From positions 1 through 23,295 of IMG/VR virus record IMGVR_UViG_3300025418_000733: a stretch of DNA of 23,295 nucleotides. One strand, 5' to 3'. Source of the stretch: a virus. Within the stretch, counting starts at the first letter, position 1; each line of letters starts with the position of its first letter. This document shows positions 8,295-14,564 of the stretch, piece by piece. A program made the position numbers and the translations under genes. The notes beneath the pieces were generated by a model. The model was given only the letters and a program-made list of their open reading frames with translations, had not been told where the DNA came from and did no database searches.

Positions 8295-8459
8295 TTATTT
8301 ACCTTTTTTACGTGCAACTGCTGCATTATCCACCAAATTTGGATAAGGACGGCCAGCCGCCCTTGCATGTGCTTTTGCGGTTGATTTTTGTTTTGCGGTG
8401 AGGTGTTTATGATGAGCATCTTTCTCAGCGGGATGCTCCCAAAAAGGTGTCTTAGCCAT
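8295..8459 (-). CDS. Small conserved phage protein (54 aa, MAKTPFWEHP...)
   Basis: This short gene reads MAKTPFWEHPAEKDAHH, a basic His/Lys-rich middle with LTAKQKSTAKAHARAAGRPY, then PNLVDNAAVARKKGK. The 'LT..QK..AK.RA..AGRPYPNLVDN' pattern is one I recognise from small uncharacterised proteins of many phage genomes, typically beside structural genes. The ATG follows a GAGG Shine-Dalgarno by 4 nt and shares a base with the stop of the 26-codon frame upstream (TAATG). No function is known. The position inside the late operon and strong basic character suggest a minor virion or DNA-associated protein, which is inference. Confidence 0.75.
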   Translation of the reverse strand: MAKTPFWEHPAEKDAHHKHLTAKQKSTAKAHARAAGRPYPNLVDNAAVARKKGK

Positions 8460-8539
8460 TATTTCCTCACCAAAAGAATAAGAATTATGCCGGAAAGGGC
8501 AACATTAACAATTTCACCAAATGATAAACCTACAACCAT
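8459..8539 (-). CDS. Putative single-span membrane microprotein (26 aa)
   Basis: A 26-codon frame starts at ATG 8539, 1 nt after the stop of the 81-codon gene, and ends in a TAA that overlaps the ATG of the 54-codon gene. It starts MVVGLSFGEIVN, continues as an uninterrupted hydrophobic stretch VALSGIILILLV and ends in RK. This is the profile of a one-helix membrane peptide with a positive C-terminal anchor. A GGGG stretch lies about 8 nt before the ATG. Precise end-to-end packing between two credible genes argues that it is translated; its small size makes chance a real alternative. Small membrane peptides in phages can be lysis-related (pinholin or antiholin-like), but nothing here proves that. 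Confidence 0.45.
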   Translation of the reverse strand: MVVGLSFGEIVNVALSGIILILLVRK

Positions 8540-8540
8540 T

Positions 8541-8786
8541 TTAGCAACCCCATTTCCGAAGCGACTTATTGATCCGGCTTTCTGGATCATGCGCGTTTTT
8601 GTGATTTGTCAGTTTGGAACGCATCCCTTCCATCCGCGCACAGAATGACTTATGGCGGGAATTATGCGTATCTTTGGTGGGGGCTTTCAATGTGCCGCCC
8701 GTTTCAGAATGATACGAAGAACGACCCTTAGCGTTTAACCCGCCAGAGGGTGATTTACCTTCAGATCTTGTCCATGCAGCAGTCAT
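8541..8786 (-). CDS. DUF6321-like small phage protein (81 aa)
   Basis: The protein starts MTAAWTRSEGKSPSGGLNAK and ends SRINKSLRKWGC, with SYHSETGGTLKAPTKD and KSFCARMEGMRSKLTNHKNA between. The 'W-x-R-x-E-G-K-x-P-x-G-G-L-N-x-K-G-R-x-S-Y ... R-x-S-F-C-x-R-M' pattern is characteristic of a widely distributed phage family that I associate with DUF6321, of unknown function. It is basic and probably soluble. The ATG has a strong GGAGG five bases upstream. It directly follows a GC-rich terminator-like hairpin, so expression may depend on read-through. It is the first of three tightly packed small genes. Confidence 0.8.
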   Translation of the reverse strand: MTAAWTRSEGKSPSGGLNAKGRSSYHSETGGTLKAPTKDTHNSRHKSFCARMEGMRSKLTNHKNAHDPESRINKSLRKWGC

Positions 8787-8800
8787 AAAAACCTCCGAAG

Positions 8801-8822
8801 AAAGAAGGGGGCCGCAGCCCCC
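8801..8822 (-). terminator. Intrinsic terminator-like hairpin after the His-rich/KWIQ gene
   Basis: On the minus strand GGGGGC-TGCG-GCCCCC (8807-8822) forms a 6-bp all-GC stem with a four-base loop, followed by the pyrimidine run TTCTTTCTTC. It starts 5 nt after the TAA at 8828-8830. The run is not a pure T tract, so termination is probably partial. The stem is identical to that of the terminator at 12377-12392. Confidence 0.55.
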
Positions 8823-8827
8823 CTCAA

Positions 8828-9037
8828 TTAGTGCATTTTCTTCAACGTCTGAGCCAGTCTGGCGCGTTTAGCAAGAGTAGGGTTATCGCTATGCGCCGCT
8901 TTAGCTAACTTTTTGGCGGGGATTTTCTCCCCAGCCGGGACGTGAAGCTGCCGATGAAGCGCACCGGGATGCTTGATAGCACCCTGAATCCACTTCGTAG
9001 CACCGCCATCAGCATGATGCTGACGGCTTACGACTCC
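8828..9037 (-). CDS. KWIQ-type C-terminal domain in the -1 frame (frameshift extension of the His-rich protein)
   Basis: A 69-codon coding stretch encodes VVSRQHHADGGATKWIQ, then GAIKHPGALHRQLHVPAGEK, IPAKKLAKAAHSDNPTLAKR and ARLAQTLKKMH. The 'KWIQ.AIK.PGALH..L.VP.GEKIPAKKLAKAA.S.NPTLAKRA.LAQTLK' pattern is a conserved phage domain of unknown function. The frame is open only back to a TAA at 9068-9070 and contains no ATG, GTG or TTG before the domain. A -1 slip on GGG within the G5 run (minus CCGGGGGAGTC, 9036-9040) in the preceding His-rich gene would join the two, giving about 205 residues. The same basic GG-motif style (HHADGGATKW) continues across the junction. A sequencing indel in the homopolymer is the main alternative. 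Confidence 0.65.
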   Translation of the reverse strand, partial: GVVSRQHHADGGATKWIQGAIKHPGALHRQLHVPAGEKIPAKKLAKAAHSDNPTLAKRARLAQTLKKMH

Positions 9038-9444
9038 CCCGGCTCCACCATGCGGCCAGCAGGGGTCTTAACCTTGTTGGCTGCGGAGAAAGGACGCATC
9101 TCAGCGCCGCCAACTGCACCACCCGACTTACGGGCAGGGCGGTCAAGACGGTGATGAGCATGGTGACCATGCATTTCAAGGTGCTTATGCGCCTTGTGAG
9201 TGCGGCCACCGCGTTTACGGGCTGCATGCTTTTCCTTGGCTTCGTGTACCGTAGGAGAATTTGCACCTGCGTAAACGTCATGTGGGGTTTCGTCTTTGTC
9301 TACTTGACCATGCATTGGCGATTCGACAGCGCCGCCCTTTTTGTGGGCAGCACGTTTCATCGTATGCATAGAATGCTTCTTAACCATGTGATGAGCATGA
9401 CCGCCATGAGCATGGTGACCATGATGTTCAGAATGATGCTTCAT
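9028..9444 (-). CDS. His-rich, Gly/Lys-rich disordered phage protein (138 aa in frame 0)
   Basis: About 25 of 138 residues are His, clustered as MKHHSEHHGHHAHGGHAHHM near the N-terminus and MHGHHAHHR later. It also has (K/R)xGG motifs: HKKGGAVES, RKRGGRTH and RKSGGAVGG. It is expected to be largely disordered and able to bind metal ions. Similar His/GGR-rich proteins sit beside capsid genes in related phages; function is unknown. A clear AAGGAG Shine-Dalgarno precedes the ATG. Frame 0 ends EPGES-TAA at 9028, directly after a G5 run where a -1 frameshift would add the conserved domain at 8828-9037. The 432-residue protein at 14565-15863 shares the same GG motif style. Confidence 0.75.
   Translation of the reverse strand: MKHHSEHHGHHAHGGHAHHMVKKHSMHTMKRAAHKKGGAVESPMHGQVDKDETPHDVYAGANSPTVHEAKEKHAARKRGGRTHKAHKHLEMHGHHAHHRLDRPARKSGGAVGGAEMRPFSAANKVKTPAGRMVEPGES
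9154..9423. repeat. 18-bp direct repeat with internal palindrome in the His-rich gene
   Basis: The sequence atgagcatggtgaccatg occurs identically at 9154-9171 and 9406-9423. It contains the near-perfect palindrome CATGGTGACCATG. Both copies encode a Gly-His-His-Ala-His-type stretch, so the repeat probably reflects expansion of His-rich codons rather than a regulatory site. Confidence 0.6.
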
Positions 9445-9454
9445 GGGTTACTCC

Positions 9455-10684
9455 TTAAAAGTTGTAATACTGGGTTAAACCAAACAAGCCAGTTGCAGAC
9501 TGAACATTGTAGGCTTGCGGAATCTGGCGGAATGAATACTTGTTCGTGCCAGTGGAAGGCGTAAGATTGACACCCGACGCATTTGCAAGGTCAATCGTGC
9601 CACGGACATCGCCCGTTGTTGCGGACGGTGTAGTACGGTCAGCAGGTAAGAAGCCGTTTGCAGCAAAACCCGTGTTAACACTCAAAGCAGTCTGAGAGTT
9701 ACCAGAATTTACTACAACTTCAGCAGCCGTATCCGAACGAACAGGAAGGCCAACAATTGCGGTTGTACCAACGGAATAGGCATGTGTAGCATCAGCAGCG
9801 TTAAGAACAACACTCTTGATGTACTTAAATGCTTTCTTACCGTTAACAGCGTTACCTGCCGAAATCGTAATGTTTTCCGACATTGGATATCCGTAGACAT
9901 CGTAGCCGTTAACAGTCGCGGTTGTAGCAGTAGCACTTGCTGCCGCAGTAACACTTACTGCGCGGCCAACCATAGCCATTGGATTCCACAACCAGATTGA
10001 AGGAGTCTGGATGTTTGTTGGAATAGCGCACTGTTGCACGTTTGGATAAGCCAAAGTGACCGTTCCAGACGTGAAAGTCACGTTCTGACTAAGCTGATAA
10101 GTACCAGTTTGTCCGTTACCAACCGTTGATGAAGTTCCGGTCGTGGTCAATTGGGAGCCAATATACACACCAGAAGATGCACCAAGAGTTCCGCCTGTTA
10201 CCGTCGTAGACGATGAAAGGAGAACCATGCCGGGTCCGATTGGCATGCCGCTGTTTGCCGTAACCGTCAGAACGCCGTTCGTTGCCGAAGCGGTGACTGA
10301 AGCGTAAGCATCAAGAGCAAGAACCGTATCCGTAACGCCCGTATCCGAACGAACAAAGTTCGTTGAATAATAGACGCCAGTGGTCGCGGAGTTAGTGGAA
10401 ACAAGCGTAAGAGTTGCGCTTGTTGCGTTTGCAGAGGCAACAATTGCTGCCGCTGCGTTTGTGTATGGGACGCCAGTGAACGAAACAATGTCACTGAAGC
10501 CGTACCACCCAAAATCCTGCGCTGCCTGTGACTCACCGGGAATGTAAGTAAAAGGAGTGCGCGGATCAAGGATGCCGCCCCCCGCATAAAATAGCGAAGA
10601 GCCTAAGTCAGGATTATATTCTGATCCCGTATAGGGCGATTGCCCAAATACAATAATTGGACCGGAGAATGCGGTATCAGCCAT
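9455..10684 (-). CDS. Structural protein next to capsid gene (409 aa), beta/fibre-like
   Basis: The N-terminus (MADTAFSGPIIVFGQSPYTG, then NPDLGSSLFYAGGGILDPRT) is followed by a conserved-looking segment ESQAAQDFGWYGFSDIVSFT. A Ser/Thr/Gly-rich beta region at about 131-224 (TANSGMPIGPGMVLL, YIGSQLTTTGTSSTVGNGQT, GTYQLSQNVTF) has a module common in phage and environmental virus structural proteins. The second half has AMVGRAVSVTAAASATATTA and the strand-rich C-terminus ending SATGLFGLTQYYNF. The protein has few charged residues and is likely a capsid decoration, capsid fibre or tail component. It is 12 nt downstream of the major capsid gene with AAGGAG before its ATG, suggesting high expression. 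Confidence 0.72.
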   Translation of the reverse strand: MADTAFSGPIIVFGQSPYTGSEYNPDLGSSLFYAGGGILDPRTPFTYIPGESQAAQDFGWYGFSDIVSFTGVPYTNAAAAIVASANATSATLTLVSTNSATTGVYYSTNFVRSDTGVTDTVLALDAYASVTASATNGVLTVTANSGMPIGPGMVLLSSSTTVTGGTLGASSGVYIGSQLTTTGTSSTVGNGQTGTYQLSQNVTFTSGTVTLAYPNVQQCAIPTNIQTPSIWLWNPMAMVGRAVSVTAAASATATTATVNGYDVYGYPMSENITISAGNAVNGKKAFKYIKSVVLNAADATHAYSVGTTAIVGLPVRSDTAAEVVVNSGNSQTALSVNTGFAANGFLPADRTTPSATTGDVRGTIDLANASGVNLTPSTGTNKYSFRQIPQAYNVQSATGLFGLTQYYNF

Positions 10685-10696
10685 AGTGCCTTCTCC

Positions 10697-11614
10697 TTAC
10701 GATGTTGGGAACGAACCGTAGATAGAACGCCAGTTGTAATAGCCCAGAGAATAACGCTCATAGCCCTTAACAAGAAGGTTGTCTGTCGTGAAATCGACTT
10801 GCATGTCCATTTCGAATGGAATGCGCTCCATATATACCAGACCCTTAATGTTCGTTAAGAGGAACCAAGCATAGTTGGAGGTCAAGAAGTCCATGACCAT
10901 ATAGCCTTCTGGCAGACCGCCACCCGTAAAGAGGATCGCGTTGGTGTCGTTATCTGCCGTACCCGGACGAAGCTGCGTTTTCGTAAGACGAATAGCAACT
11001 GGTTCAAGTGAAGGAGGAACGATCAACTTACGACCACGGGCGAAGATCTTGATGCCAGCGATATCACGGAAGTTCTGGCGGATAGAAACCATTGCGTTAA
11101 GCAAGGTTGCTTCGTTCAGATCGACCTGTACAGTTGGGGTATTAGCAATCGTCAGACCGCCATCGATAGGATGCGACGTGGAGCAAAGCGCCACACCGTC
11201 AGCGCCGATGGATGCATTGTACGTGGTTGCCGTGTTAAGCACGTTAGCCGCGTAAATTTCTTTGGTCTGATGGAAAGATCCAGTAAGGCCAAGGTTAGTT
11301 GGCTTGAACTGAGCCTTGTAGAGGTTGTCGTCGATAGCCTTACGGGTGATTGCGTAGCCAAGTGCAATTTCGTTATGCTCTTGGTTGTACACGTAACGCT
11401 CACCAGCAGCGTTATCGAACTGAGTGTTACCACCTTCTTGCTTCAACTGAGCAAGACCAAGGTAACGCATTTCAGCGGTGCGTTCCAAAGCCATGTTCGA
11501 CTTGGTGATTTCGAACACCTTGTCGTACTGGGATGGAATCTGAGAATATTTACCTTCAACCCCACGGAGGCCGGGGAGGAGAAGGTCACGAATCTGACTG
11601 AGATTAATAGCCAT
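10697..11614 (-). CDS. Major capsid protein (Mu gpT-like / HK97-fold family)
   Basis: At 305 residues it starts MAINLSQIRDLLLPGLRGVE. Family-like features are KVFEITKSNMALERTAEMRY, AGERYVYNQEHNEIALGYAI, the SLxxSHP-type motif ALCSTSHPIDGG at about 172-183, IKIFARGRKLIVPPSLEP and the C-terminal GYERYSLGYYNWRSIYGSF. This is the pattern of gpT-type major head proteins with an HK97-like fold, which form the icosahedral shell. There is no visible N-terminal delta domain, consistent with a separate scaffold (12996-13931). AGGAG lies upstream of the ATG. The surrounding scaffold, decoration and chaperonin genes support the assignment. Confidence 0.85.
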   Translation of the reverse strand: MAINLSQIRDLLLPGLRGVEGKYSQIPSQYDKVFEITKSNMALERTAEMRYLGLAQLKQEGGNTQFDNAAGERYVYNQEHNEIALGYAITRKAIDDNLYKAQFKPTNLGLTGSFHQTKEIYAANVLNTATTYNASIGADGVALCSTSHPIDGGLTIANTPTVQVDLNEATLLNAMVSIRQNFRDIAGIKIFARGRKLIVPPSLEPVAIRLTKTQLRPGTADNDTNAILFTGGGLPEGYMVMDFLTSNYAWFLLTNIKGLVYMERIPFEMDMQVDFTTDNLLVKGYERYSLGYYNWRSIYGSFPTS

Positions 11615-11629
11615 TTGAACTTACTCCTA

Positions 11630-12241
11630 TTACGACCCAGCCGTCAGGCGGAAGGACTGGTTGTTAAAAGCAACGATGATACGATTGTATGCGGAGGTCG
11701 TATCCGTGCCGTTTGCGCCCGGAGGTGCAGTGATGAGCGAAAGAATACGGAAAGCATACGTCGTAGACGTGCTGATGTTGGCTTGGTTAGCATATGCAGT
11801 CGATTGACCAGTAAGAAGCTGATAAGCGGCTGGCGATGCAGGTGAGTTACCAGCGTAGTCAATGTTTGAGTTGACCTGAGCCTGAGTAACCGCTGCGGAA
11901 CCAGAAGACTGAACGTTAAACGTAGCTTGTGGGTCTGCAATGACGTAAGCCGTAATAACCGTTCCGGTTGGAACAGTTGTGCTGGCGGGCCAATATGGCG
12001 ACCAAGTTACTTTGTTAACGGACGAATTGTAAAATTCGCAGCCGATGAAGACACCAAGAACGGCAGTCGTGCCGCCAGCGCCAGCGATAATATAACCGCC
12101 AGAAATCTGTACGGGGTCACCAGAGAAGATGTTTGAAGAATAGCCGGATTGAATCTGATACGCCGACTGTCCAAGGGAACCAGTACGTCCGTCCAAAAAT
12201 CCTGCAAGTACGAAACCATTGGGCGCAGAAGTGTTCGCCAT
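11630..12241 (-). CDS. Capsid-associated (decoration-like) protein upstream of major capsid gene (203 aa)
   Basis: The protein starts MANTSAPNGFVLAGFLDGRT and is followed by QSAYQIQSGYSSNIFSGDPV, a Gly-rich strand pair, VLGVFIGCEFYNSSVNKVTW and the SPYWPAS segment. It ends AYNRIIVAFNNQSFRLTAGS. This arrangement (MANT/A-P-x-G ... GDPV ... GVFxGCEY ... SPYWPA) is one I recognise from small structural proteins encoded immediately before the capsid gene in many phages, usually found in virions. It is the first gene after a terminator and candidate promoter, with AAGGAG six bases before ATG, so it probably heads a strongly expressed capsid transcript. A decoration role is inferred. Confidence 0.75.
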   Translation of the reverse strand: MANTSAPNGFVLAGFLDGRTGSLGQSAYQIQSGYSSNIFSGDPVQISGGYIIAGAGGTTAVLGVFIGCEFYNSSVNKVTWSPYWPASTTVPTGTVITAYVIADPQATFNVQSSGSAAVTQAQVNSNIDYAGNSPASPAAYQLLTGQSTAYANQANISTSTTYAFRILSLITAPPGANGTDTTSAYNRIIVAFNNQSFRLTAGS

Positions 12242-12338
12242 AGGTCGCTCCTTTTCAGTAGGATAAAATCAGACAGCGCGTCTTAATTTATCCAACATGG
12301 GGAAGCCCACTACGGCGCGTAATGGAGTTATAACTTTT

Positions 12339-12367
12339 CCTATAACACTGTAATAAATACTATGCAA
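12339..12367 (-). promoter_or_regulatory. Candidate sigma70-like promoter for the capsid transcript
   Basis: On the minus strand TTGCAT (12362-12367) is followed after 17 bp by TATAGG (12339-12344). It lies just past the UUCG terminator and 98 bp before the ATG of the first capsid-block gene. The -35 is the same hexamer as in the candidate TerS promoter at 20178-20183. A second -10-like TATAAC lies at 12327-12332. Confidence 0.5.
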
Positions 12368-12370
12368 TAG

Positions 12371-12398
12371 GGAAAAGGGGGCCGAAGCCCCCTTTTTT
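12371..12398 (-). terminator. Intrinsic terminator with UUCG tetraloop
   Basis: Minus-strand GGGGGC-TTCG-GCCCCC (12377-12392) is a 6-bp all-GC stem capped by the very stable UUCG loop, preceded by an A run and followed by TTTT. It begins just after the TAA at 12400-12402. On the plus strand the same hairpin is followed by six Ts, so it may act in both directions. Confidence 0.8.
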
Positions 12399-12399
12399 A

Positions 12400-12987
12400 T
12401 TAAGTACGCGGAACCTGCATTGGTTCATAAGACTTACGGACGCCCGTTTGCTTGCGGTCACGCTCAAAAGTACCCGCTGGAGCAATGCCCAACGCCTTTT
12501 CCTTTTGGTTAACCAATTCACGGGCGGTAGAAAGTTCCCGATCCTGAGCAATTGCGGTGATTTCTTTAGGACGTTCCATAAGAATCATGCCTTTTTTGCG
12601 GATTGCACCGTTGTGACCGATAGGCATCATGTCCGGATGACGGCGGGTATCCACTGGTTCCCAACCGCCAGACCGCATTTCAAGCATATTCTGTTCATCT
12701 GTCATGCCCGCGATGGATTCCCGTTTCCAATTGTAATCCCAACCTTCTGGAATTTTACGTGGATCAATGTAAAACTCATCATACATTGATGGGTCCATTG
12801 AATCGTCGTTCATTCTGGCCCGCAACTCTTCAGCACGAAGCGCAGCTTCACGTAAACCACGGGTAACTGGGGCTACACTCAACTCTGGGGCATCATTTTG
12901 GCGTAATTCGGTCATGTTTTCTTCCATTTGCTCTGTAATTGGGGTTCTTGGGGGCCGTCCGGGGCCACGTTTAATTGAATCTGACAT
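12400..12987 (-). CDS. Conserved phage protein with AT-hook-like N-terminus (195 aa)
   Basis: The N-terminus KRGPGRPPRTP resembles an AT-hook (basic residues around G-R-P). This is followed by an acidic/helical segment (LREAALRAEELRARM), DDSMDPSMYDEFYIDPRKIP, EGWDYNWKRESIAGM and then RSGGWEPVDTRRHPDMMPIG. The C-terminal half (GMILMERPKEITAIAQDREL, REKAL-like helices) is polar. The 'FYIDPRKIPEGWDYNWKR ... GGWEPVDTRRHP' core is a recurring uncharacterised phage protein family found near capsid genes. It lies 8 nt after the scaffold-like gene and just before the UUCG terminator, closing the first late transcript. Function unknown; a head-assembly role is contextual. Confidence 0.72.
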   Translation of the reverse strand: MSDSIKRGPGRPPRTPITEQMEENMTELRQNDAPELSVAPVTRGLREAALRAEELRARMNDDSMDPSMYDEFYIDPRKIPEGWDYNWKRESIAGMTDEQNMLEMRSGGWEPVDTRRHPDMMPIGHNGAIRKKGMILMERPKEITAIAQDRELSTARELVNQKEKALGIAPAGTFERDRKQTGVRKSYEPMQVPRT

Positions 12988-12995
12988 GGATTACC

Positions 12996-13931
12996 TCACA
13001 ACATATTCTTTTGTTGGTAATACAACTTTGCTTCAAGGTATTCTTCGTCACTCATGTCAATGTCACGGGCCGCTTGGCGTTCCGCAGGGGACAAAGTCAT
13101 GGTAACTTGCTGTCCAGAACGGAAAGTTTGCGCTGAATTGGTCCGCGAAACAGGTGCAGCCGCCATAGCTTGGCGTTGACGGGGTTGTTGTGCAGTTTGT
13201 TGTACAGGTTCGCCACCATAAACCTTGCTTTCAATGTGTGCAAAGTACTCTGGGGTATCTAACTGAATGTTTAACGCATCCGCTTCCCAATGTGCGGCGG
13301 TCATAAGTTTTGTTTTGACCGGATCAGACAATACATCGCGGTGAGAACGCAACCAAGCTTGTGAAGTTGGGCTTTTTACCGATTGAATTTGTACTTCAAT
13401 TGGATCGGTTGGCTGTTGTTCGTACCGCGGTTGCGGTTGTTGACGTTGCTGTTGAAGCATTTGGCGTTCGTAAGCTAATTTTTCCTCAACCGCTTCTTTA
13501 CCTTGTGCTAATTGCATCAGTCTGGACTCAGTTTGAGCCATTTGACGCTGTATTTTAGCGGCTTTTGCGTAATCACCTTCCGCCAAAGTATTAGCATAAT
13601 CACGTTCCAACATTTCCGCATCGCGTTCAAAACTGGCAATCGCATTAACAAATGCTGTTAATTGATTGTCCTGCGCTTGAACTTGATATGTTTTAATTTC
13701 TTGCTGGGCTTGTTGTGCATATCTTTCCGCCTCAATTTTTTGACGGCGTATTTCTTCAGCTTCACGTTGTTTTTCGTTAAGTTGACGTTTTAAAAGTTCA
13801 ACACCATTGTCTTCTTTTGGTGTTTCAACTTGTTTTTCAGGTTCTTTTTCAATGCTACCAAGGTCAAAATCCGCAATTTGCGGCATATTTGGTGCGGTAA
13901 CTGTAATTTCAGCAGCTTCTAATTTTGACAT
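12996..13931 (-). CDS. Putative capsid scaffolding protein (311 aa, coiled coil)
   Basis: The central part is strongly predicted by eye to be coiled coil: LLKRQLNEKQREAEEIRRQK, IEAERYAQQAQQEIKTYQVQ and, at about 105-165, the heptad-rich ERDAEMLERDYANTLAEGDY and QRQMAQTESRLMQLAQGKEA. A Gln/Pro linker follows, then a helical region with PTSQAWLRSHRDVLSDPVKT and the C-terminus AARDIDMSDEEYLEAKLYYQ. Acidic N-terminus, central coiled coil and basic/helical C-terminus fit phage scaffolds that guide procapsid assembly and then leave. It is located between the co-chaperonin and capsid genes. GAGGAGG with good spacing precedes the ATG. No protease motif is visible. Confidence 0.72.
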   Translation of the reverse strand: MSKLEAAEITVTAPNMPQIADFDLGSIEKEPEKQVETPKEDNGVELLKRQLNEKQREAEEIRRQKIEAERYAQQAQQEIKTYQVQAQDNQLTAFVNAIASFERDAEMLERDYANTLAEGDYAKAAKIQRQMAQTESRLMQLAQGKEAVEEKLAYERQMLQQQRQQPQPRYEQQPTDPIEVQIQSVKSPTSQAWLRSHRDVLSDPVKTKLMTAAHWEADALNIQLDTPEYFAHIESKVYGGEPVQQTAQQPRQRQAMAAAPVSRTNSAQTFRSGQQVTMTLSPAERQAARDIDMSDEEYLEAKLYYQQKNML

Positions 13932-13941
13932 TTATACCTCC

Positions 13942-14340
13942 TCAAAACGCCATATCTGGCTCTGGGATGACCATTTTAATCTGGACATCTTGAATAACGT
14001 GGCAAAGAACACCGTTAATGTTCAATTTCCAACCGTCAGATGAACGAAGAACAATCCAATCGCCTTCATTTACATCTTGTCCAGCAAAAGCGGTTTTGTC
14101 GTCATCCACAAACGCAATTGGACCTTTTTTCAGCACAAGAACAACCTTGCCCTGATATTCGTCTTCTTTGCGGATACCGTCTGAGAGGTAAAGGCCGGAG
14201 GCCGTGCGTTCTGGCCGTTTATATACAGCGCAGAGAATGTTGTTGTGCATTACCTTAATTTTGGAAATGTCACCTATAGCGTTTTTTAACTCCGCTGCGG
14301 GGTCAGCCGCATGGAGCATCTTCATAGTCGCAGTCTTCAT
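13942..14340 (-). CDS. Phage GroES-like co-chaperonin (Cpn10 family, 132 aa)
   Basis: Residues about 28-126 follow the Cpn10 fold order: KVMHNNILCAVYKRPERTAS, the mobile-loop region KRPERTASGLYLSDGIR (41-57), EDEYQGKVVLVLKKGPIAF, the GDWIVLRSSDGW core and the closing HVIQDVQIKMVI strand. There is a roughly 27-residue N-terminal extension. Phage co-chaperonins such as T4 gp31 replace host GroES on GroEL to fold the major capsid protein. The position between head genes and next to the scaffold gene fits that role. It ends 10 nt before the scaffold ATG. Capsid folding as the function is inferred from the family. Confidence 0.88.
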   Translation of the reverse strand: MKTATMKMLHAADPAAELKNAIGDISKIKVMHNNILCAVYKRPERTASGLYLSDGIRKEDEYQGKVVLVLKKGPIAFVDDDKTAFAGQDVNEGDWIVLRSSDGWKLNINGVLCHVIQDVQIKMVIPEPDMAF

Positions 14341-14343
14341 CGT

Positions 14344-14556
14344 TTATCTCGCTTTTCTATCAATGCCGACGATGTCATCCATCGTCTCTTTCGCCCAGAT
14401 AAGTGCGTCGGATAGTCCTTTTAAATATCCAACGCGGTTCTTATAGTCCTCATAGTTTTGAGAGAAACCGTTCAGAATGCTCTCTGATTGTTTCTCCCTT
14501 TCTTCTTCAATGCGCTCCTCTAATTTTCGGTAGAGTAGCAAGTCAAGTCCAGCCAT
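14344..14556 (-). CDS. Small helical phage protein (70 aa)
   Basis: The protein starts MAGLDLLLYRKLEERIEEER, then EKQSESILNGFSQNYEDYKN and RVGYLKGLSDALIWAKETMD. Nearly the whole chain looks helical, and the 'F..Y...VGYL.GL..A' pattern resembles small uncharacterised phage proteins encoded near portal/capsid genes. The gene lies 3 nt upstream of the co-chaperonin start, so the pair is probably translationally coupled. Function unknown; a short coiled-coil assembly factor is one possibility. Confidence 0.65.
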   Translation of the reverse strand: MAGLDLLLYRKLEERIEEEREKQSESILNGFSQNYEDYKNRVGYLKGLSDALIWAKETMDDIVGIDRKAR

Positions 14557-14564
14557 AAGACTCC

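Noticed and set aside
11171-11845. 224-codon plus-strand frame opposite capsid genes
   Set aside because: Antisense to the major capsid gene and its neighbour, both strongly supported; no promoter or ribosome-binding site seen.
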